The notes: generated from the letters alone by a model not told the origin. A DNA stretch of 64,000 nt from Thauera phenolivorans (GCF_001696715.1 NZ_MBFM01000002.1:544945-608944), one strand, 5' to 3'. Counted from the stretch's first letter, positions 47,566 to 57,544 are shown. Translations and numbers: made by a program.

Positions 47566-48552
47566 TCAGGCGGCCCGCGCCAGCGCGGCGCAGCCGATGC
47601 CCTCGGCCGCCAGGGCGCGATCGACCGCGGCGGGCTCGCCGAGCGGACGCACCGTGCGGAACAGCTGCTCGGCCTGCGGGTAGTTGCGGCGCAGCAGGTT
47701 GAGCCACTGCTTGAGCCGGCCGGGGGCGTGGCGCGGCGCGCAGTTGGCGCGTACCCGGCGCCAGAAGTCGGCGATCAGCGGCTGCAGGGCGCTCCACTCG
47801 CGTGCGCGCCTGTCGTCGTCGGGCACGACGAGCTCGCCGGCGCGGATGCGCGCGGCGAGAAAGGGATCGGCGACCGCGCCACGCCCGAGCATGACATCGG
47901 CGACGCCCGATCGATCACGGCAGGCCAGCCAGTCGGCAGCGGTCCATACCTCGCCGTTGGCGACCACCGGGACCGCCACCGCCTCGTCCACCCGCGCCAC
48001 CCACTCCCAGTGCGCCGGCGGCCGGTAGCCCTCGTCGCGGGTGCGGGCATGCACCACCAGGGTCTCGACTCCGCCGGCCTCCAGCGCCTGCGCGCATTCG
48101 ACTGCCCTGCCCTTGTCGCCGACGCCGAGCCGCATCTTGGCGGTGAACGGCACGTCGGCCGGCACCACGGCGCGCACCGCGCGCGCAATCTCGTGGAGCA
48201 GCTCGGGCTCGTCGAGCAGGACCGCGCCACCGCGATGGCGATTGACCACCGGCGCCGGGCAACCGAAGTTGAGATCGACGCCCGCCGCGCCGAGCTCGGC
48301 GAGGCGGGCGGCGTTGTCGGCCAGGCAGGCGGGATCGGAGCCGAGCAGCTGCACCCGCACCGGCATCGCGCCAGCGGTGCAGCCGGGGCGGTCGAGTTCG
48401 GGGACGATGCGGCGGAAGGCGCGCGCAGGCAGCAGCGCATCGGTGACGCGGACGAACTCGCTCACCGCATGATCGTAGTCGGCAGCCTGGGCGAGGACCG
48501 CGCGCAGCACGTGGTCCAGCAGCCCTTCCATCGGCGCGAGCAGCAGACGCAC
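47566..48552 (-). CDS. dusC: tRNA-dihydrouridine(16) synthase DusC
   Basis: A 328-aa FMN enzyme. The start is GTG at 48552, giving MRLLLAPMEGLLDHVLR, the family N-terminus. Other motifs are GVDLNFGCPAPVVNRHRGGA (active site with Cys), FTAKMRLGVGDKGRAVECA, and VVHARTRDEGY. The C-terminus FWRRVRANCAPRHAPGRLKQ followed by WLNLLRRNYP is that of DusC rather than DusA/B. It reduces U16 in tRNA. Confidence 0.9.
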   Translation of the reverse strand: MRLLLAPMEGLLDHVLRAVLAQAADYDHAVSEFVRVTDALLPARAFRRIVPELDRPGCTAGAMPVRVQLLGSDPACLADNAARLAELGAAGVDLNFGCPAPVVNRHRGGAVLLDEPELLHEIARAVRAVVPADVPFTAKMRLGVGDKGRAVECAQALEAGGVETLVVHARTRDEGYRPPAHWEWVARVDEAVAVPVVANGEVWTAADWLACRDRSGVADVMLGRGAVADPFLAARIRAGELVVPDDDRRAREWSALQPLIADFWRRVRANCAPRHAPGRLKQWLNLLRRNYPQAEQLFRTVRPLGEPAAVDRALAAEGIGCAALARAA

Positions 48553-48659
48553 GGCGCTTCTCTCCTCGAGCCCGCGCGCGCGGGCGATTGCCAGGTTGAA
48601 ATGTGCGCCGGATTGTAATCGATCCGCCCCGCGCACCGGACGCGTCGAGTGCGCAATTC

Positions 48660-48688
48660 TTGCCTTTCGCCAAGGCCTGAGAGATAAT
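48660..48688 (+). promoter_or_regulatory. Sigma-70 promoter of rpmE
   Basis: TTGCCT (48660-48665), 17-base spacer, GATAAT (48683-48688); the rpmE ATG follows 56 bases later. This is the clearest promoter in the window. Confidence 0.7.
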
Positions 48689-48744
48689 CGCGCGCTTAAT
48701 CAATCAGGGCGGTCACATCCTCCGCCCGCATGTAAGGAACAGAC

Positions 48745-48963
48745 ATGAGAGCGGATATCCATCCCAAGTATCAGGACGTGAGCGTCACCTGCTCCTGCGG
48801 CAACTCCTTCACCACCCGCTCGACCATCAGCAAGCCGCAACTGCACGTCGAAGTGTGCGCCGCGTGCCACCCGTTCTACACCGGCAAGCAGAAGATCGTG
48901 GACACCGCCGGCCGCGTCGAGCGCTTCCGCCAGAAGTACGGCAACGTTCAGCGCCTGAGCTGA
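48745..48963 (+). CDS. rpmE: 50S ribosomal protein L31 (zinc-binding type)
   Basis: A 72-aa protein starting [20 protein letters not shown]; the cysteines in TCSCG and [11 protein letters not shown] form the zinc site of the C+ type. It is monocistronic, with a sigma-70 promoter upstream and a strong terminator downstream. Confidence 0.97.
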   Translation: MRADIHPKYQDVSVTCSCGNSFTTRSTISKPQLHVEVCAACHPFYTGKQKIVDTAGRVERFRQKYGNVQRLS

Positions 48964-49001
48964 TCGCCGACCGCACCGTGCGAAATGCCGGCGCGGGCAG
49001 T

Positions 49002-49029
49002 AAAAAAGGCAGCTTCGGCTGCCTTTTTT
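49002..49029 (+). terminator. Rho-independent terminator after rpmE
   Basis: AAAAAAGGCAGC-TTCG-GCTGCCTTTTTT: 12-bp stem with a stable TTCG loop and T-tract. The A-tract on the other side makes it usable from both directions. Confidence 0.9.
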
Positions 49030-49170
49030 GTTGCCCGCCGATCTGCCGCCGCCCCCGCCGTTCGTCCATCATCGTCATCACAGCGGCGGCGGGCGGATAG
49101 AATCGGGCTGGCGCAGCGGTCTGCGCCCCGACTCCCCCGCGCTTCGCGCACCACCCGATTCCGAACGCGC

Positions 49171-50820
49171 ATGAACGAAAGTCCGACCTCCCAAGACTCG
49201 CTGCTCCAGCGCAGGATCTACGGCACGCTGGGTCTCAGCGTGCTCGTCGGCCTGTACCTGCTGGTCGGCCTCACCGGCCACGACCCCTGGCGTGGCGACG
49301 ATGCCCGCCATCTCGGCCCGGTCGTCTCGATGCTGCGCGGCGAGGGCTGGCTGCTGCCGATGCTCGGCGGCGAGCCGATGTACGAGTACCCGCCGCTCTA
49401 CTACTGGACCGCGTCCGTGCTGGCCTGGGCGGCGAGCGGATTCCTCGCGGCGCACGAGGGTGCCCGCCTCGCGAGCGTGCTGTTCACCGCGATGGGCATC
49501 TTCCTCGTCGCGCGCACCGCCGAGGCGCTGTACGGCCGCCCCACTCGCACGCCGGCAGCGCTGCTGACCCTCGGCACCCTCGGCCTGGTGATCCACGCAC
49601 ACGAGACCCAGCCGCTGCTCGCGCTGTTCGCGATGCTCGCCCTCACCCTGCGCGGGCTCGCCCGCGTGCCCGTGCAGCCGGTGGGCGGCAGCCTGCAGGC
49701 CGGCCTCGGCAGCGCACTCGCGTTTCTCGCCGCCGGCCTGCCCGGCCTGCTGCTGAGCCTGCCGCTGTTTCCGCTCGCCCTGCTGCTGAGCCCGGACTGT
49801 CGCTCTCCGCGCGCGAGCGGCGGGCTGCTGCTCGGCCTCAGCCTCGCCCTCGTGCTGATGGCGGCGTGGCCGCTCGCCCTGCACCTGCTCGAACCTGCGC
49901 AGTTCAACCGCTGGCTTGCGGCGCAGTGGCTCGACATCCAGCTGCACGCGCCCGTGCTCGCGGATCTCGGCACGCAGGCGGAGCTGCTCGGCTGGTTCAC
50001 CTGGCCGCTGTGGCCGATCGCGCTGTGGTCGCTGTGGCGCGCAGGGCGCAAGTTCGCGACCCTGCCCTGGCTGCTGCCCGGGCTGTCGCTGATGCTCGTA
50101 CTGGTCTGGCTGATCTTCATCGGCGAGCCGCGCCAGGCCCGGCTGATCCCGCTGGTGCCGGCCACCGCCCTGCTCGCTGCCGGCGGCGTGCCCAGCCTGC
50201 GGCGCGGCGCGGCGAACGCCTTCGACTGGTTCGCGCTGATGACCTTCGGCGTGTTCGCCATCCTGGTCTGGCTCGGGTGGACCGCTCAGGCCTTCGGCTG
50301 GCCGCCGGGCCTCGCGCGCCATGTCGCGCGCATCGCACCCGACTTCGTGCTGACCGCGGCCGGCACCCAGCTCGTGCTCGGCGTGCTGATCTGCGCCGCC
50401 TGGCTCGGCTTCGTCTGGCGCCTGCCGCGCACCGCCTCGCGGGGCCCGGCCAGCTGGGCGATGGGAATGACGATGCTGTGGTGCCTCGCGGTGGTGCTGC
50501 TGATGCCGTGGTTCGATCACAGCCGCAGCTACCGGCCGATGGTGCGCTCGCTCGAGCTGGCGCTCGCCGGCGAGCCGCCGGCCTGCATCGCGGCCGAGCC
50601 CCTGCCGCCCGGCGTGCGGGCCTCGCTCGACTATTTCGGTGCAATCCGCGTGGTGCGCGTGGTGGAAGACACCAGCCCCTGCCCGCTGCTGCTGCGCATC
50701 GGCGAACGACCCTCGGCGAGCGCCACGATCGCACCCGAATGGCACATAATCTGGGAATACCGCCATGGCGGTGGCAAGCGCCAGGAGCTCTACCGCCTTT
50801 ATCGCAGGACGCCCAGCTGA
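49171..50820 (+). CDS. ArnT-like membrane glycosyltransferase (GT83/PMT family)
   Basis: A 549-aa protein with about 11-12 membrane segments. The first periplasmic loop has DPWRGDDARHLGPVVSMLRG with the catalytic acidic pair and YEYPPLYYWTASVLAWAA, typical of ArnT and dolichyl-phosphate-mannose-type transferases. The polyprenyl-linked sugar donor and the acceptor are unknown (possibly lipid A or protein). The start at 49171 avoids a longer frame through the terminator. TGATG overlap with pgi. Confidence 0.8.
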   Translation: MNESPTSQDSLLQRRIYGTLGLSVLVGLYLLVGLTGHDPWRGDDARHLGPVVSMLRGEGWLLPMLGGEPMYEYPPLYYWTASVLAWAASGFLAAHEGARLASVLFTAMGIFLVARTAEALYGRPTRTPAALLTLGTLGLVIHAHETQPLLALFAMLALTLRGLARVPVQPVGGSLQAGLGSALAFLAAGLPGLLLSLPLFPLALLLSPDCRSPRASGGLLLGLSLALVLMAAWPLALHLLEPAQFNRWLAAQWLDIQLHAPVLADLGTQAELLGWFTWPLWPIALWSLWRAGRKFATLPWLLPGLSLMLVLVWLIFIGEPRQARLIPLVPATALLAAGGVPSLRRGAANAFDWFALMTFGVFAILVWLGWTAQAFGWPPGLARHVARIAPDFVLTAAGTQLVLGVLICAAWLGFVWRLPRTASRGPASWAMGMTMLWCLAVVLLMPWFDHSRSYRPMVRSLELALAGEPPACIAAEPLPPGVRASLDYFGAIRVVRVVEDTSPCPLLLRIGERPSASATIAPEWHIIWEYRHGGGKRQELYRLYRRTPS

Positions 50821-52424
50821 TGCCCTCCACCCTTTCTCCCGAGGCCCTGCCCGCCTGGGCTTCGCTGCAAGACCACGCCGTCCGGCTGCAGACCCGCACC
50901 CTGCCCAGCCTGTTCGTCGATGATGTGAGCCGCTTCGATCGTCTGTCACGAAACTGGCAGGGCCTGACACTCGACCTGTCGCGACAGCGCCTCGACCCGG
51001 CAGCGCTCGATGCGCTGCTGGCGCTCGCCACCGAGGCGGGCCTCGCCGAAGGCATCCGCGCCTTCTTCGGCGGCGAAGCGGTCAACCACACCGAGGGACG
51101 CCCGGCGCTGCACATGGCGCTGCGCGGCAGTTGCGCGGCGCCGGCCGGTGCCAAGCTCGACCAGCGCCCGCTGCGCGCGTTCGCCGCGGCGCTGCGCGCC
51201 GGGCAGGTGGCGGGCGCGACTGACGCGCCGATCACCCGCGTCATCAACATCGGCATCGGCGGCTCCGATCTCGGCCCGCGCCTGGTGGCCGAAGCGCTGC
51301 GCTCGACCGTCGCCGAACGGCCGGTGGCGATCGACTTCGTCGCCAACATCGACCCGCGCGATCTCGAGGAGGCGCTCGAACACGCAGACGCGGCGAGCAC
51401 CCTGTTCATCGTCTCCTCGAAGAGCTTCGGCACCGCGGAGACCCTCGCCAACGCACAGGCAGGCCGTGACTGGTTGCGCGCGCGCCTGCCGGCCGGCGCC
51501 GACGTGTCGCGCCATTTCGCGGCGGTCAGCAACGCCACCGCGGCGGCGGCGGAATTCGGCATCGATCCCGCGCGCACCTTCGCTTTGCCGGAATGGGTCG
51601 GCGGACGTTATTCGCTGTGGTCGGCGATCGGCCTGCCGCTGCTGGTCGGCCTCGGCGAAGAGGCCTTCGATCGCCTGCTCGCCGGCGCGCGCGCCCTCGA
51701 CGAGCACTTCCGCGACACCCCCTTCGCCGACAACCTGCCGGTGCTGATGGGCCTGGTCGGGCTGTGGAACACCGACTTCCTCGGCCTCGAGACCCTCGCC
51801 GTGCTGCCCTACGCCCACGGCCTGCGCAACTTTCCGGCCTGGCTTCAGCAGCTCGAGATGGAGAGCAACGGCAAACGCACGCTGCGCGACGGCAGCAGCA
51901 CCACGGCGCACACCTCGCCGATCGTCTGGGGCGGTGTCGGCACCGTCGGTCAGCACGCCTTCCACCAGCTCTTCTACCAGGGCACGCGCAGCGTGCCGAT
52001 GGACTTCATCGTGCCGGTGGGTGACGACGAGCCGCGCCAGCGCGGCCTGGTGGGCAACGCCTTCGCCCAGGCGGCGGCGCTGATGCACGGCCGCGACATC
52101 GACGGCGCGCGCACCGCGCTGCGCGCCAGGGGCCTGCCGGAGGCCGAGGTCGAGCGCCTCGCGCCGCACCTCGTCTGCCCGGGCAACCAGCCGAGCACCA
52201 CGCTGCTGATGCCGCGTCTCGATGCCTTCCACCTCGGCCAGCTGCTCGCGCTCTATGAGCACAAGGTCTTCGTGCAGGGCTGGATCTGGGGCATCAACAG
52301 CTTCGACCAGTACGGCGTCGAGCTCGGCAAGGAGATGGCGCGCCGGCTCGCCGACGCCGAAGGCGAGCGCGACGCGACCAGCGCCAGCCTGATGGCGATC
52401 GCCGACGCACTGCGGGGCGGCTGA
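50820..52424 (+). CDS. pgi: Glucose-6-phosphate isomerase
   Basis: A 534-aa enzyme interconverting glucose-6-phosphate and fructose-6-phosphate. Phosphosugar-isomerase signatures are VINIGIGGSDLGPRLVAEAL, EWVGGRYSLWSAIGLPL, the ESNGKRTLRDG region and the C-terminal LYEHKVFVQGWIWGINSFDQ followed by YGVELGK. The ATG shares bases with the stop of the upstream gene (TGATG). Confidence 0.97.
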   Translation: MPSTLSPEALPAWASLQDHAVRLQTRTLPSLFVDDVSRFDRLSRNWQGLTLDLSRQRLDPAALDALLALATEAGLAEGIRAFFGGEAVNHTEGRPALHMALRGSCAAPAGAKLDQRPLRAFAAALRAGQVAGATDAPITRVINIGIGGSDLGPRLVAEALRSTVAERPVAIDFVANIDPRDLEEALEHADAASTLFIVSSKSFGTAETLANAQAGRDWLRARLPAGADVSRHFAAVSNATAAAAEFGIDPARTFALPEWVGGRYSLWSAIGLPLLVGLGEEAFDRLLAGARALDEHFRDTPFADNLPVLMGLVGLWNTDFLGLETLAVLPYAHGLRNFPAWLQQLEMESNGKRTLRDGSSTTAHTSPIVWGGVGTVGQHAFHQLFYQGTRSVPMDFIVPVGDDEPRQRGLVGNAFAQAAALMHGRDIDGARTALRARGLPEAEVERLAPHLVCPGNQPSTTLLMPRLDAFHLGQLLALYEHKVFVQGWIWGINSFDQYGVELGKEMARRLADAEGERDATSASLMAIADALRGG

Positions 52425-52436
52425 AACCGCCCGCGT

Positions 52437-52619
52437 TCAGCCGTAGATCTTGCACATGCCGGGGATCGCCACCGGATGGGTGAAGTAGCCGAGCAGATAG
52501 AAGAAGGCGACCACCAGCGCGATCACGATCAGCCGGCGACGGTTGCGTCGCAGCCAGCCGCGCCAGCCGTGCGCCGCCGGCGCCTGCCTGGCGGATCCGG
52601 ACTGCGGTTCGTCGGGCAT
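52437..52619 (-). CDS. Small single-pass membrane protein, unknown
   Basis: A 60-aa protein: a basic WLRRNRRR stretch, one membrane segment (LIVIALVVAFFYLLGYF) and a short periplasmic tail with one Cys (PGMCKIYG). No family recognised. It ends 1 base before orn begins downstream on the same strand, so it is coupled to orn. Confidence 0.5.
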   Translation of the reverse strand: MPDEPQSGSARQAPAAHGWRGWLRRNRRRLIVIALVVAFFYLLGYFTHPVAIPGMCKIYG

Positions 52620-52620
52620 C

Positions 52621-53169
52621 TCAGTCGAGCTTCAGGAAGGTGTCGCGGTAGTGGCGCAGCTCGGCGATCGACTCCTGGATGTCGGCGAGCGCGGTGTGCG
52701 CACCCGTTTTCTTCACCCCCGCGTACACCTCGGGGCGCCAGCGGCGCGCCAGCTCCTTGAGGGTCGACACGTCGAGGTTGCGGTAATGGAACCAGGCCTC
52801 GAAGCGCGGCATGTAGCGCGCGAGAAAGCGGCGGTCCTGGCACACCGAGTTGCCGCACATCGGCGAGCTGCGCGCCGGCGCCCACGCCTCGAGGAAGGCG
52901 AGCATGCGCGCCTCGGCTGCCGCCTCGCCCACGCTCGAGGCCTTCACCCGCTCGATGAGGCCCGACTTGCCATGGGTGTTGCGGTTCCACTCGTCCATCG
53001 CGTCGAGTACGGCGTCGGGCTGATGCACCGCGATCACCGGCGCCTCGGCGACGGTCTCGAGGCGCTCGTCGGTGATCACCACCGCGATTTCGATGATGCG
53101 GTCACGGTCCGGTTCGAGGCCGGTCATTTCCATGTCCAGCCAGATGAGGTGTTTGGGGTCCTGTGCCAT
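52621..53169 (-). CDS. orn: Oligoribonuclease
   Basis: A 182-aa DEDDh 3'-5' exonuclease. Exo I is [20 protein letters not shown]; Exo II and III lie in [20 protein letters not shown] and the His/Asp of the [16 protein letters not shown] region. It degrades 2-5 nt RNAs and pGpG, so it finishes c-di-GMP turnover. Full length. Confidence 0.95.
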   Translation of the reverse strand: MAQDPKHLIWLDMEMTGLEPDRDRIIEIAVVITDERLETVAEAPVIAVHQPDAVLDAMDEWNRNTHGKSGLIERVKASSVGEAAAEARMLAFLEAWAPARSSPMCGNSVCQDRRFLARYMPRFEAWFHYRNLDVSTLKELARRWRPEVYAGVKKTGAHTALADIQESIAELRHYRDTFLKLD

Positions 53170-53294
53170 AATCCGCGAGCCTTCCCGACATTTCTGGGCG
53201 AAACAAATGAGGCCGGGATTGTGTCACAGATCGACGAGATCGCCGTGTCCACCACGCGCCCCCACCAGCTGCCCGCGCATCCCCGACGCTCCGC

Positions 53295-54545
53295 ATGCCC
53301 GAAGCCAAGCTCCTCGCCGCCCTCTTCCTCGCCCTGCTGTTCGCCAGCGCCATCGTGCGCGCGGCGCTGATGCGCCGCCAGGTGCGGCACGTGCTCGCCC
53401 GCCGCGACACGGTGCCGCCCGCCTTCGCCGACGCCATCGGCCTCGCCTCGCACCAGCGCGCGGCCGACTACACGGTGGCGCGCATGGGGCTGGCACTGCC
53501 CGAGCTCGCGGTGTCGACCGCCCTCGTCCTCGGGCTGACCTTGGGCGGTGGCCTGCAGTGGCTCCACGACGCGTGGGCAGGCGTCGCAGAGGCCGGCGGT
53601 ATCGCCCACGGGGTCGTCCTCCTCGCCTCGCTGGCGGTGATCGGCTGGCTGCTCGAGCTGCCCTTCACCCTGTGGCGCACCTTCGTCGTCGAGAAGCGCT
53701 TCGGCTTCAACCGCATGACGCCCGCGCTGTTCATCGCCGACACGGTCAAGGAGGGCCTGCTCGCCGCCCTCGTCGGGCTGCCGCTGCTGGCGGCGGTGCT
53801 GTGGCTGATGCAGGCGATGGGCGCCACCTGGTGGCTTTGGGTGTGGGCGCTGTGGCTCGGCTTCAACCTGCTGTTCATGCTCGTGTGGCCGACCTTCATC
53901 GCGCCGCTGTTCAACACCTTCACCCCGCTTGCCGACCAGGCCCTGAAGGCGCGCGTGGAGACCCTGCTCGCGCGCTGCGGCTTTCGCTCGCGCGGCCTCT
54001 TCGTGATGGACGGCTCGCGCCGCTCCGCGCACGGCAACGCCTACTTCACCGGCTTCGGCGCCGCCAAGCGCATCGTCTTCTACGACACCCTGCTCGCCAA
54101 GCTCGGTCCGGAGGAGGTGGAGGCGGTCCTCGCCCACGAGCTCGGCCACTTCCACCACCGCCACATCCTCAAGCGGCTCGCCCTGCTCGCCCCCGCCAGC
54201 CTGCTGCTGCTCGCCCTCCTCGGCTGGCTGATGCAGCAGCCCTGGTTCTTCACCGGGCTCGGCATGAGCGCCACCGACACCGCGAGCGCGCTGGCGCTGT
54301 TCTTCCTCGCCCTGCCGGCCTTCACCTTCCCGCTCGCGCCGCTCGCGAGTCACTGGTCGCGCCGGCACGAGTACGAGGCCGACGCCTACGCCGCGCGCCA
54401 GACGCACGCCGCCGACCTCGTCAGTGCGCTGGTGAAGCTCTACCGCGACAACGCCTCGACCCTCACCCCCGACCCGCTCTACTCCGCTTTTTTCGATTCC
54501 CACCCGCCGGCCGCGTTGCGCGTGGCACGGCTGCAGTCGCTGTAA
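53295..54545 (+). CDS. M48 family (Ste24-like) membrane metalloprotease
   Basis: A 416-aa protein with about seven membrane segments and the zinc motif LAHELGHFHHRHI (HExxH at about 280), then RRHEYEADAYAA with the third ligand Glu. N-terminal RRQVRHVLARRDTVPPAFAD and FVVEKRFGFNRMTP are typical of CAAX-prenyl-protease-1 types in bacteria. A role in membrane-protein quality control is likely. Confidence 0.92.
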   Translation: MPEAKLLAALFLALLFASAIVRAALMRRQVRHVLARRDTVPPAFADAIGLASHQRAADYTVARMGLALPELAVSTALVLGLTLGGGLQWLHDAWAGVAEAGGIAHGVVLLASLAVIGWLLELPFTLWRTFVVEKRFGFNRMTPALFIADTVKEGLLAALVGLPLLAAVLWLMQAMGATWWLWVWALWLGFNLLFMLVWPTFIAPLFNTFTPLADQALKARVETLLARCGFRSRGLFVMDGSRRSAHGNAYFTGFGAAKRIVFYDTLLAKLGPEEVEAVLAHELGHFHHRHILKRLALLAPASLLLLALLGWLMQQPWFFTGLGMSATDTASALALFFLALPAFTFPLAPLASHWSRRHEYEADAYAARQTHAADLVSALVKLYRDNASTLTPDPLYSAFFDSHPPAALRVARLQSL

Positions 54546-54577
54546 CACCCCACCATCAGAAAGACGAGGAGGACGAC

Positions 54578-54907
54578 ATGAGCAACCACACCCTTGCCCC
54601 CGCCGCCGCGCTGACTGCGCTGCTCGCGCTGTCGCTGCCGGCCGCCGCGGCGGAGCCCTTCCACGACGCCGACATCGAGGCCGGCGAGCAGATGCATGCC
54701 GAGCTGTGCGTGGGCTGCCACGCCGACAAGTTCGGCGACCAGGACGGCTCGACGATCTACCTGCGCGACGACCGCCGCATCACCACCCCGAGCGGGCTCG
54801 AGCAGCAGCTGACCGCGTGCACCACGATGCTCAACCTCGACCTCTTCCCCGAGGACGAGCGCAACATCGCCGGCTATCTCAACAAGCAGTACTACAAGTT
54901 CAAGTGA
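54578..54907 (+). CDS. Small c-type cytochrome
   Basis: A 109-aa protein with a signal peptide cut near AAAA (residue about 25), one heme motif CVGCH, and a distal Met in CTTMLNLDLFPEDERN. Periplasmic monoheme electron carrier; partner unknown. AGGAGG lies 6 bases upstream of the ATG. Its TGA overlaps the GTG start of rsgA (GTGA). Confidence 0.88.
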   Translation: MSNHTLAPAAALTALLALSLPAAAAEPFHDADIEAGEQMHAELCVGCHADKFGDQDGSTIYLRDDRRITTPSGLEQQLTACTTMLNLDLFPEDERNIAGYLNKQYYKFK

Positions 54908-55842
54908 GCCGAGGCAGCCACGTCCGCGCCCAGGGGGCCAAGCTGCTGCCCGGGCTGATCGTCGCCGCCTTCGGTCGTCACTACGAAGTCGATACCTCCG
55001 CAGGCCGGCTGCGCTGCACCCCGCGCGGCAAGCGGAGCAGCTATGCCTGCGGCGACGAGGTGGACGTGCTGCCCGGCGGCGACGACCAGGGCGCGATCGA
55101 GCACCTGCATCCGCGCCGCAGCCTGCTGTGGCGCTCGGATGCCTTCCGCGAGAAGCTGATCGCCGCCAACCTGAGCCTGGTGGCGATCGTCGTCGCCACC
55201 GAGCCGGGGTTTTCCGACCTGCTCATCTCGCGCTGCATCGCCGCCGCCGAGAGCCAGGACATCACCGCGCTGATCGTGCTCAACAAGGCCGACCTCGGCG
55301 ACCGCCTCGACGCGGCCCGCGCCCAGCTCGCCCCCTTCCGCACGCTCGGCTACGAGATCCTCGAGGTCTCCGCGCTCGACGGCGCGACCGCGCTGCGCGC
55401 GCGCCTGCACGGAGAGCGCAGCATCTTCGTCGGCCAGTCGGGGATGGGGAAGTCCACCCTCACCAACGCGCTCGTGCCCGAGGCGAAGGCCGCCACCCGC
55501 GAGATCTCCACCGCGCTCGACACCGGCAAGCACACCACCACTTTCGCCCGCCTCTATCCGCTCGGCGAGGACCGCGTCACCGACGGCTGGCTGATCGACA
55601 GCCCGGGCCTGCAGGCCTTCGGGCTTGCCCACCTCGACGCCGACGAGCTATGCGAGACCTTCGTGGAGTTCCGCCCCCATCTGGGCAAGTGCCGCTTCCG
55701 CGACTGCCGCCACGATGCCGAGCCCGGCTGCGCCCTGCTCGCCGCGCTCGCCGCCGGTCAGATCCTGCCGCGCCGTTTCGAGCATTTCCGCATCATCCGC
55801 ACTGAAATCGGCGAGGCGCGCCGGCTCAATCCGGGCTGGTGA
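54904..55842 (+). CDS. rsgA: Ribosome small subunit GTPase RsgA
   Basis: A 312-aa circularly permuted GTPase. An N-terminal OB-fold is followed by G4 (LNKAD), G1 (GQSGMGKST), the G2-like ATREIS segment and G3 (DSPG). The C-terminal zinc site is CRFRDCRHDAEPGC. It helps 16S rRNA maturation in the 30S subunit. The GTG start at 54904 is the only one compatible with the full OB-fold. Confidence 0.93.
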   Translation: MSRGSHVRAQGAKLLPGLIVAAFGRHYEVDTSAGRLRCTPRGKRSSYACGDEVDVLPGGDDQGAIEHLHPRRSLLWRSDAFREKLIAANLSLVAIVVATEPGFSDLLISRCIAAAESQDITALIVLNKADLGDRLDAARAQLAPFRTLGYEILEVSALDGATALRARLHGERSIFVGQSGMGKSTLTNALVPEAKAATREISTALDTGKHTTTFARLYPLGEDRVTDGWLIDSPGLQAFGLAHLDADELCETFVEFRPHLGKCRFRDCRHDAEPGCALLAALAAGQILPRRFEHFRIIRTEIGEARRLNPGW

Positions 55843-55857
55843 GCATCGTCCCGCGCC

Positions 55858-56562
55858 TCATTCCTCGGCGCGGAAGGCTTCCAGCGTGGGCGAGGCGAAG
55901 TCGCGCCGGTACAGCACGATGACGATCACCGTGGTGAGCCCGATGAACAGCCCGGGCTGGATGAACCAGGCCACCGCGGCGAGCCCGAAGTAGTAGGCGC
56001 GGATGCCGCGGTTGAAGTCGTCGCCGGCGAGCGAATTGACCTTTCCCAGACGCTGCGCCGCGGCTTCGGCGCGGGCGTCGTCCTCCCCCGCCCTCATCCA
56101 CGGCGTGCCGCCGATCAGGATCGACAGCAGATTGAACTCGCGCAGCGCCCAGGTGAACTTGAAGTAGGCGAACACGAACACGCCGAGCAGCAACAGCAGC
56201 TTGAGCTCCCACAGGGCGCGCGAACTCTCGCGCGCGAACGGCAGGTCGGAGGCGAAGCGGATCACCTGGTCGAGGGTGCCGAGCAGCGCGAGCAGGCCGG
56301 CGATGATGTAGATCGTCGTGCTCGCATAGAACGACACGCTCTGCATCAGGTTGCCGACCAGCGCGGCGTCGGTCATCCGCATCTCGCGCCGAACCAGCTG
56401 GCGCGCCCAGCGCAGGCGATGCTGGTCGCCGACGTCCTGCAGGCCGTTCTGCGCCCAGCGGCTGCGCTCGGAGAACCAGCCGTAGCCGATCCACGCGGCG
56501 AGAAACCAGACGACCGCGAAGGCGTCTGCGACGCCGAGGGTATCGACCAGGAAGCTGCGCAT
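55858..56562 (-). CDS. DUF599 family membrane protein
   Basis: A 234-aa protein with four hydrophobic segments (about 10-28, 75-97, 120-140, 190-220) and the family's MRMTDAALVGNLMQSVSFYA followed by STTIYIIAG region. The function is unknown. Start at 56562 (MRSFLVDTLGVADA). It lies 11 bases after the hydrolase stop on the same strand. Confidence 0.85.
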   Translation of the reverse strand: MRSFLVDTLGVADAFAVVWFLAAWIGYGWFSERSRWAQNGLQDVGDQHRLRWARQLVRREMRMTDAALVGNLMQSVSFYASTTIYIIAGLLALLGTLDQVIRFASDLPFARESSRALWELKLLLLLGVFVFAYFKFTWALREFNLLSILIGGTPWMRAGEDDARAEAAAQRLGKVNSLAGDDFNRGIRAYYFGLAAVAWFIQPGLFIGLTTVIVIVLYRRDFASPTLEAFRAEE

Positions 56563-56573
56563 CGGGGCGGGGT

Positions 56574-57476
56574 TCAGCCGGCGAGGAGGAAGTCGCGCAC
56601 CACCTGGATCTGGGCCGGGTCCATCAGCATCGGCGCATGGCCGACGCCTGGGAACTCCTCGGTCTGCGCCTTCGGCCCGCGCTCGCCCATCGCCTCGAAG
56701 GTGGCGGGCTCGAGCAGATCGGACTCGGCGCCGCGCAGGGCGAGGGTCGGACAGGCGACGTGATCGTAGATCTGCCACAGGTCGATGTCGGCCGTCGGCG
56801 GATTCGCGCGGAAGGGGTCACCGAGGCCGGGATCGTAGACCATCGTGAAGCCGCCCTCGACCGGCCGCACCGAGTACTCGGTGAGATGGCGCCACTGCGC
56901 GTCGGTGAGCGCCCCGAAGGGCGCACCGACCTCACGGAGGTAAGCCTCGGCCGCCGCGATGTCGGCGAACCGCGGGGCACGCCCGACGTACTGGCCGATG
57001 CGGTCGAGCGACACCTTGGTGATCACCGGACCGACGTCGTTCAGTACCAGACGGCTGATCGGACTGTGCGGCTGGCTCGCGAGCAGCATGCCGATGATGC
57101 CACCCATCGAGGTACCCACCCAGTGCACCTCCTCGACGTCGAGGCGGGCGATGAGGGTCACCATGTCGGCCACGTAGAGCGGAAAACCGTAGTCGGTCTT
57201 GATCGCCAGCCAGTCGCTGCGGCCGCGGCCGACCACGTCGGGGCAGACCACCCGGTATTCGCCGGCCATCGCGCGGGCGAGATCGTCGAAATCGCGGCCG
57301 TTGCGGGTGAGGCCGTGGACACAGACCAGCACCCGCGGGTTGTCGGCCTCGCCCCACTCGGTGTAGGCCATGCGGTGCAGGCCGTGTGGGCCGATGCACT
57401 GCACGCGGCGCTCGCGATGGCCGTGATAGGGCCGCTCGGGCGGCGGCGGCGCTGTGAACAGATCACGCAGGCTCAT
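56574..57476 (-). CDS. Alpha/beta hydrolase
   Basis: A 300-aa protein with VLVCVHGLTRNGRDFDDLAR (oxyanion hole), VHWVGTSMGGIIGML (nucleophile Ser), the acidic residue in LRGAESDLL, and the final His in FPGVGHAPML. All three catalytic residues are present. Close to the dehalogenase/esterase type; substrate unknown. Confidence 0.88.
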   Translation of the reverse strand: MSLRDLFTAPPPPERPYHGHRERRVQCIGPHGLHRMAYTEWGEADNPRVLVCVHGLTRNGRDFDDLARAMAGEYRVVCPDVVGRGRSDWLAIKTDYGFPLYVADMVTLIARLDVEEVHWVGTSMGGIIGMLLASQPHSPISRLVLNDVGPVITKVSLDRIGQYVGRAPRFADIAAAEAYLREVGAPFGALTDAQWRHLTEYSVRPVEGGFTMVYDPGLGDPFRANPPTADIDLWQIYDHVACPTLALRGAESDLLEPATFEAMGERGPKAQTEEFPGVGHAPMLMDPAQIQVVRDFLLAG

Positions 57477-57544
57477 GGTCGGACTCGCTCTCCGGTCGGC
57501 ATTGGTCTGCCCGAGTCTAGCATCGCCGCTCGCCGCGCGGCCGC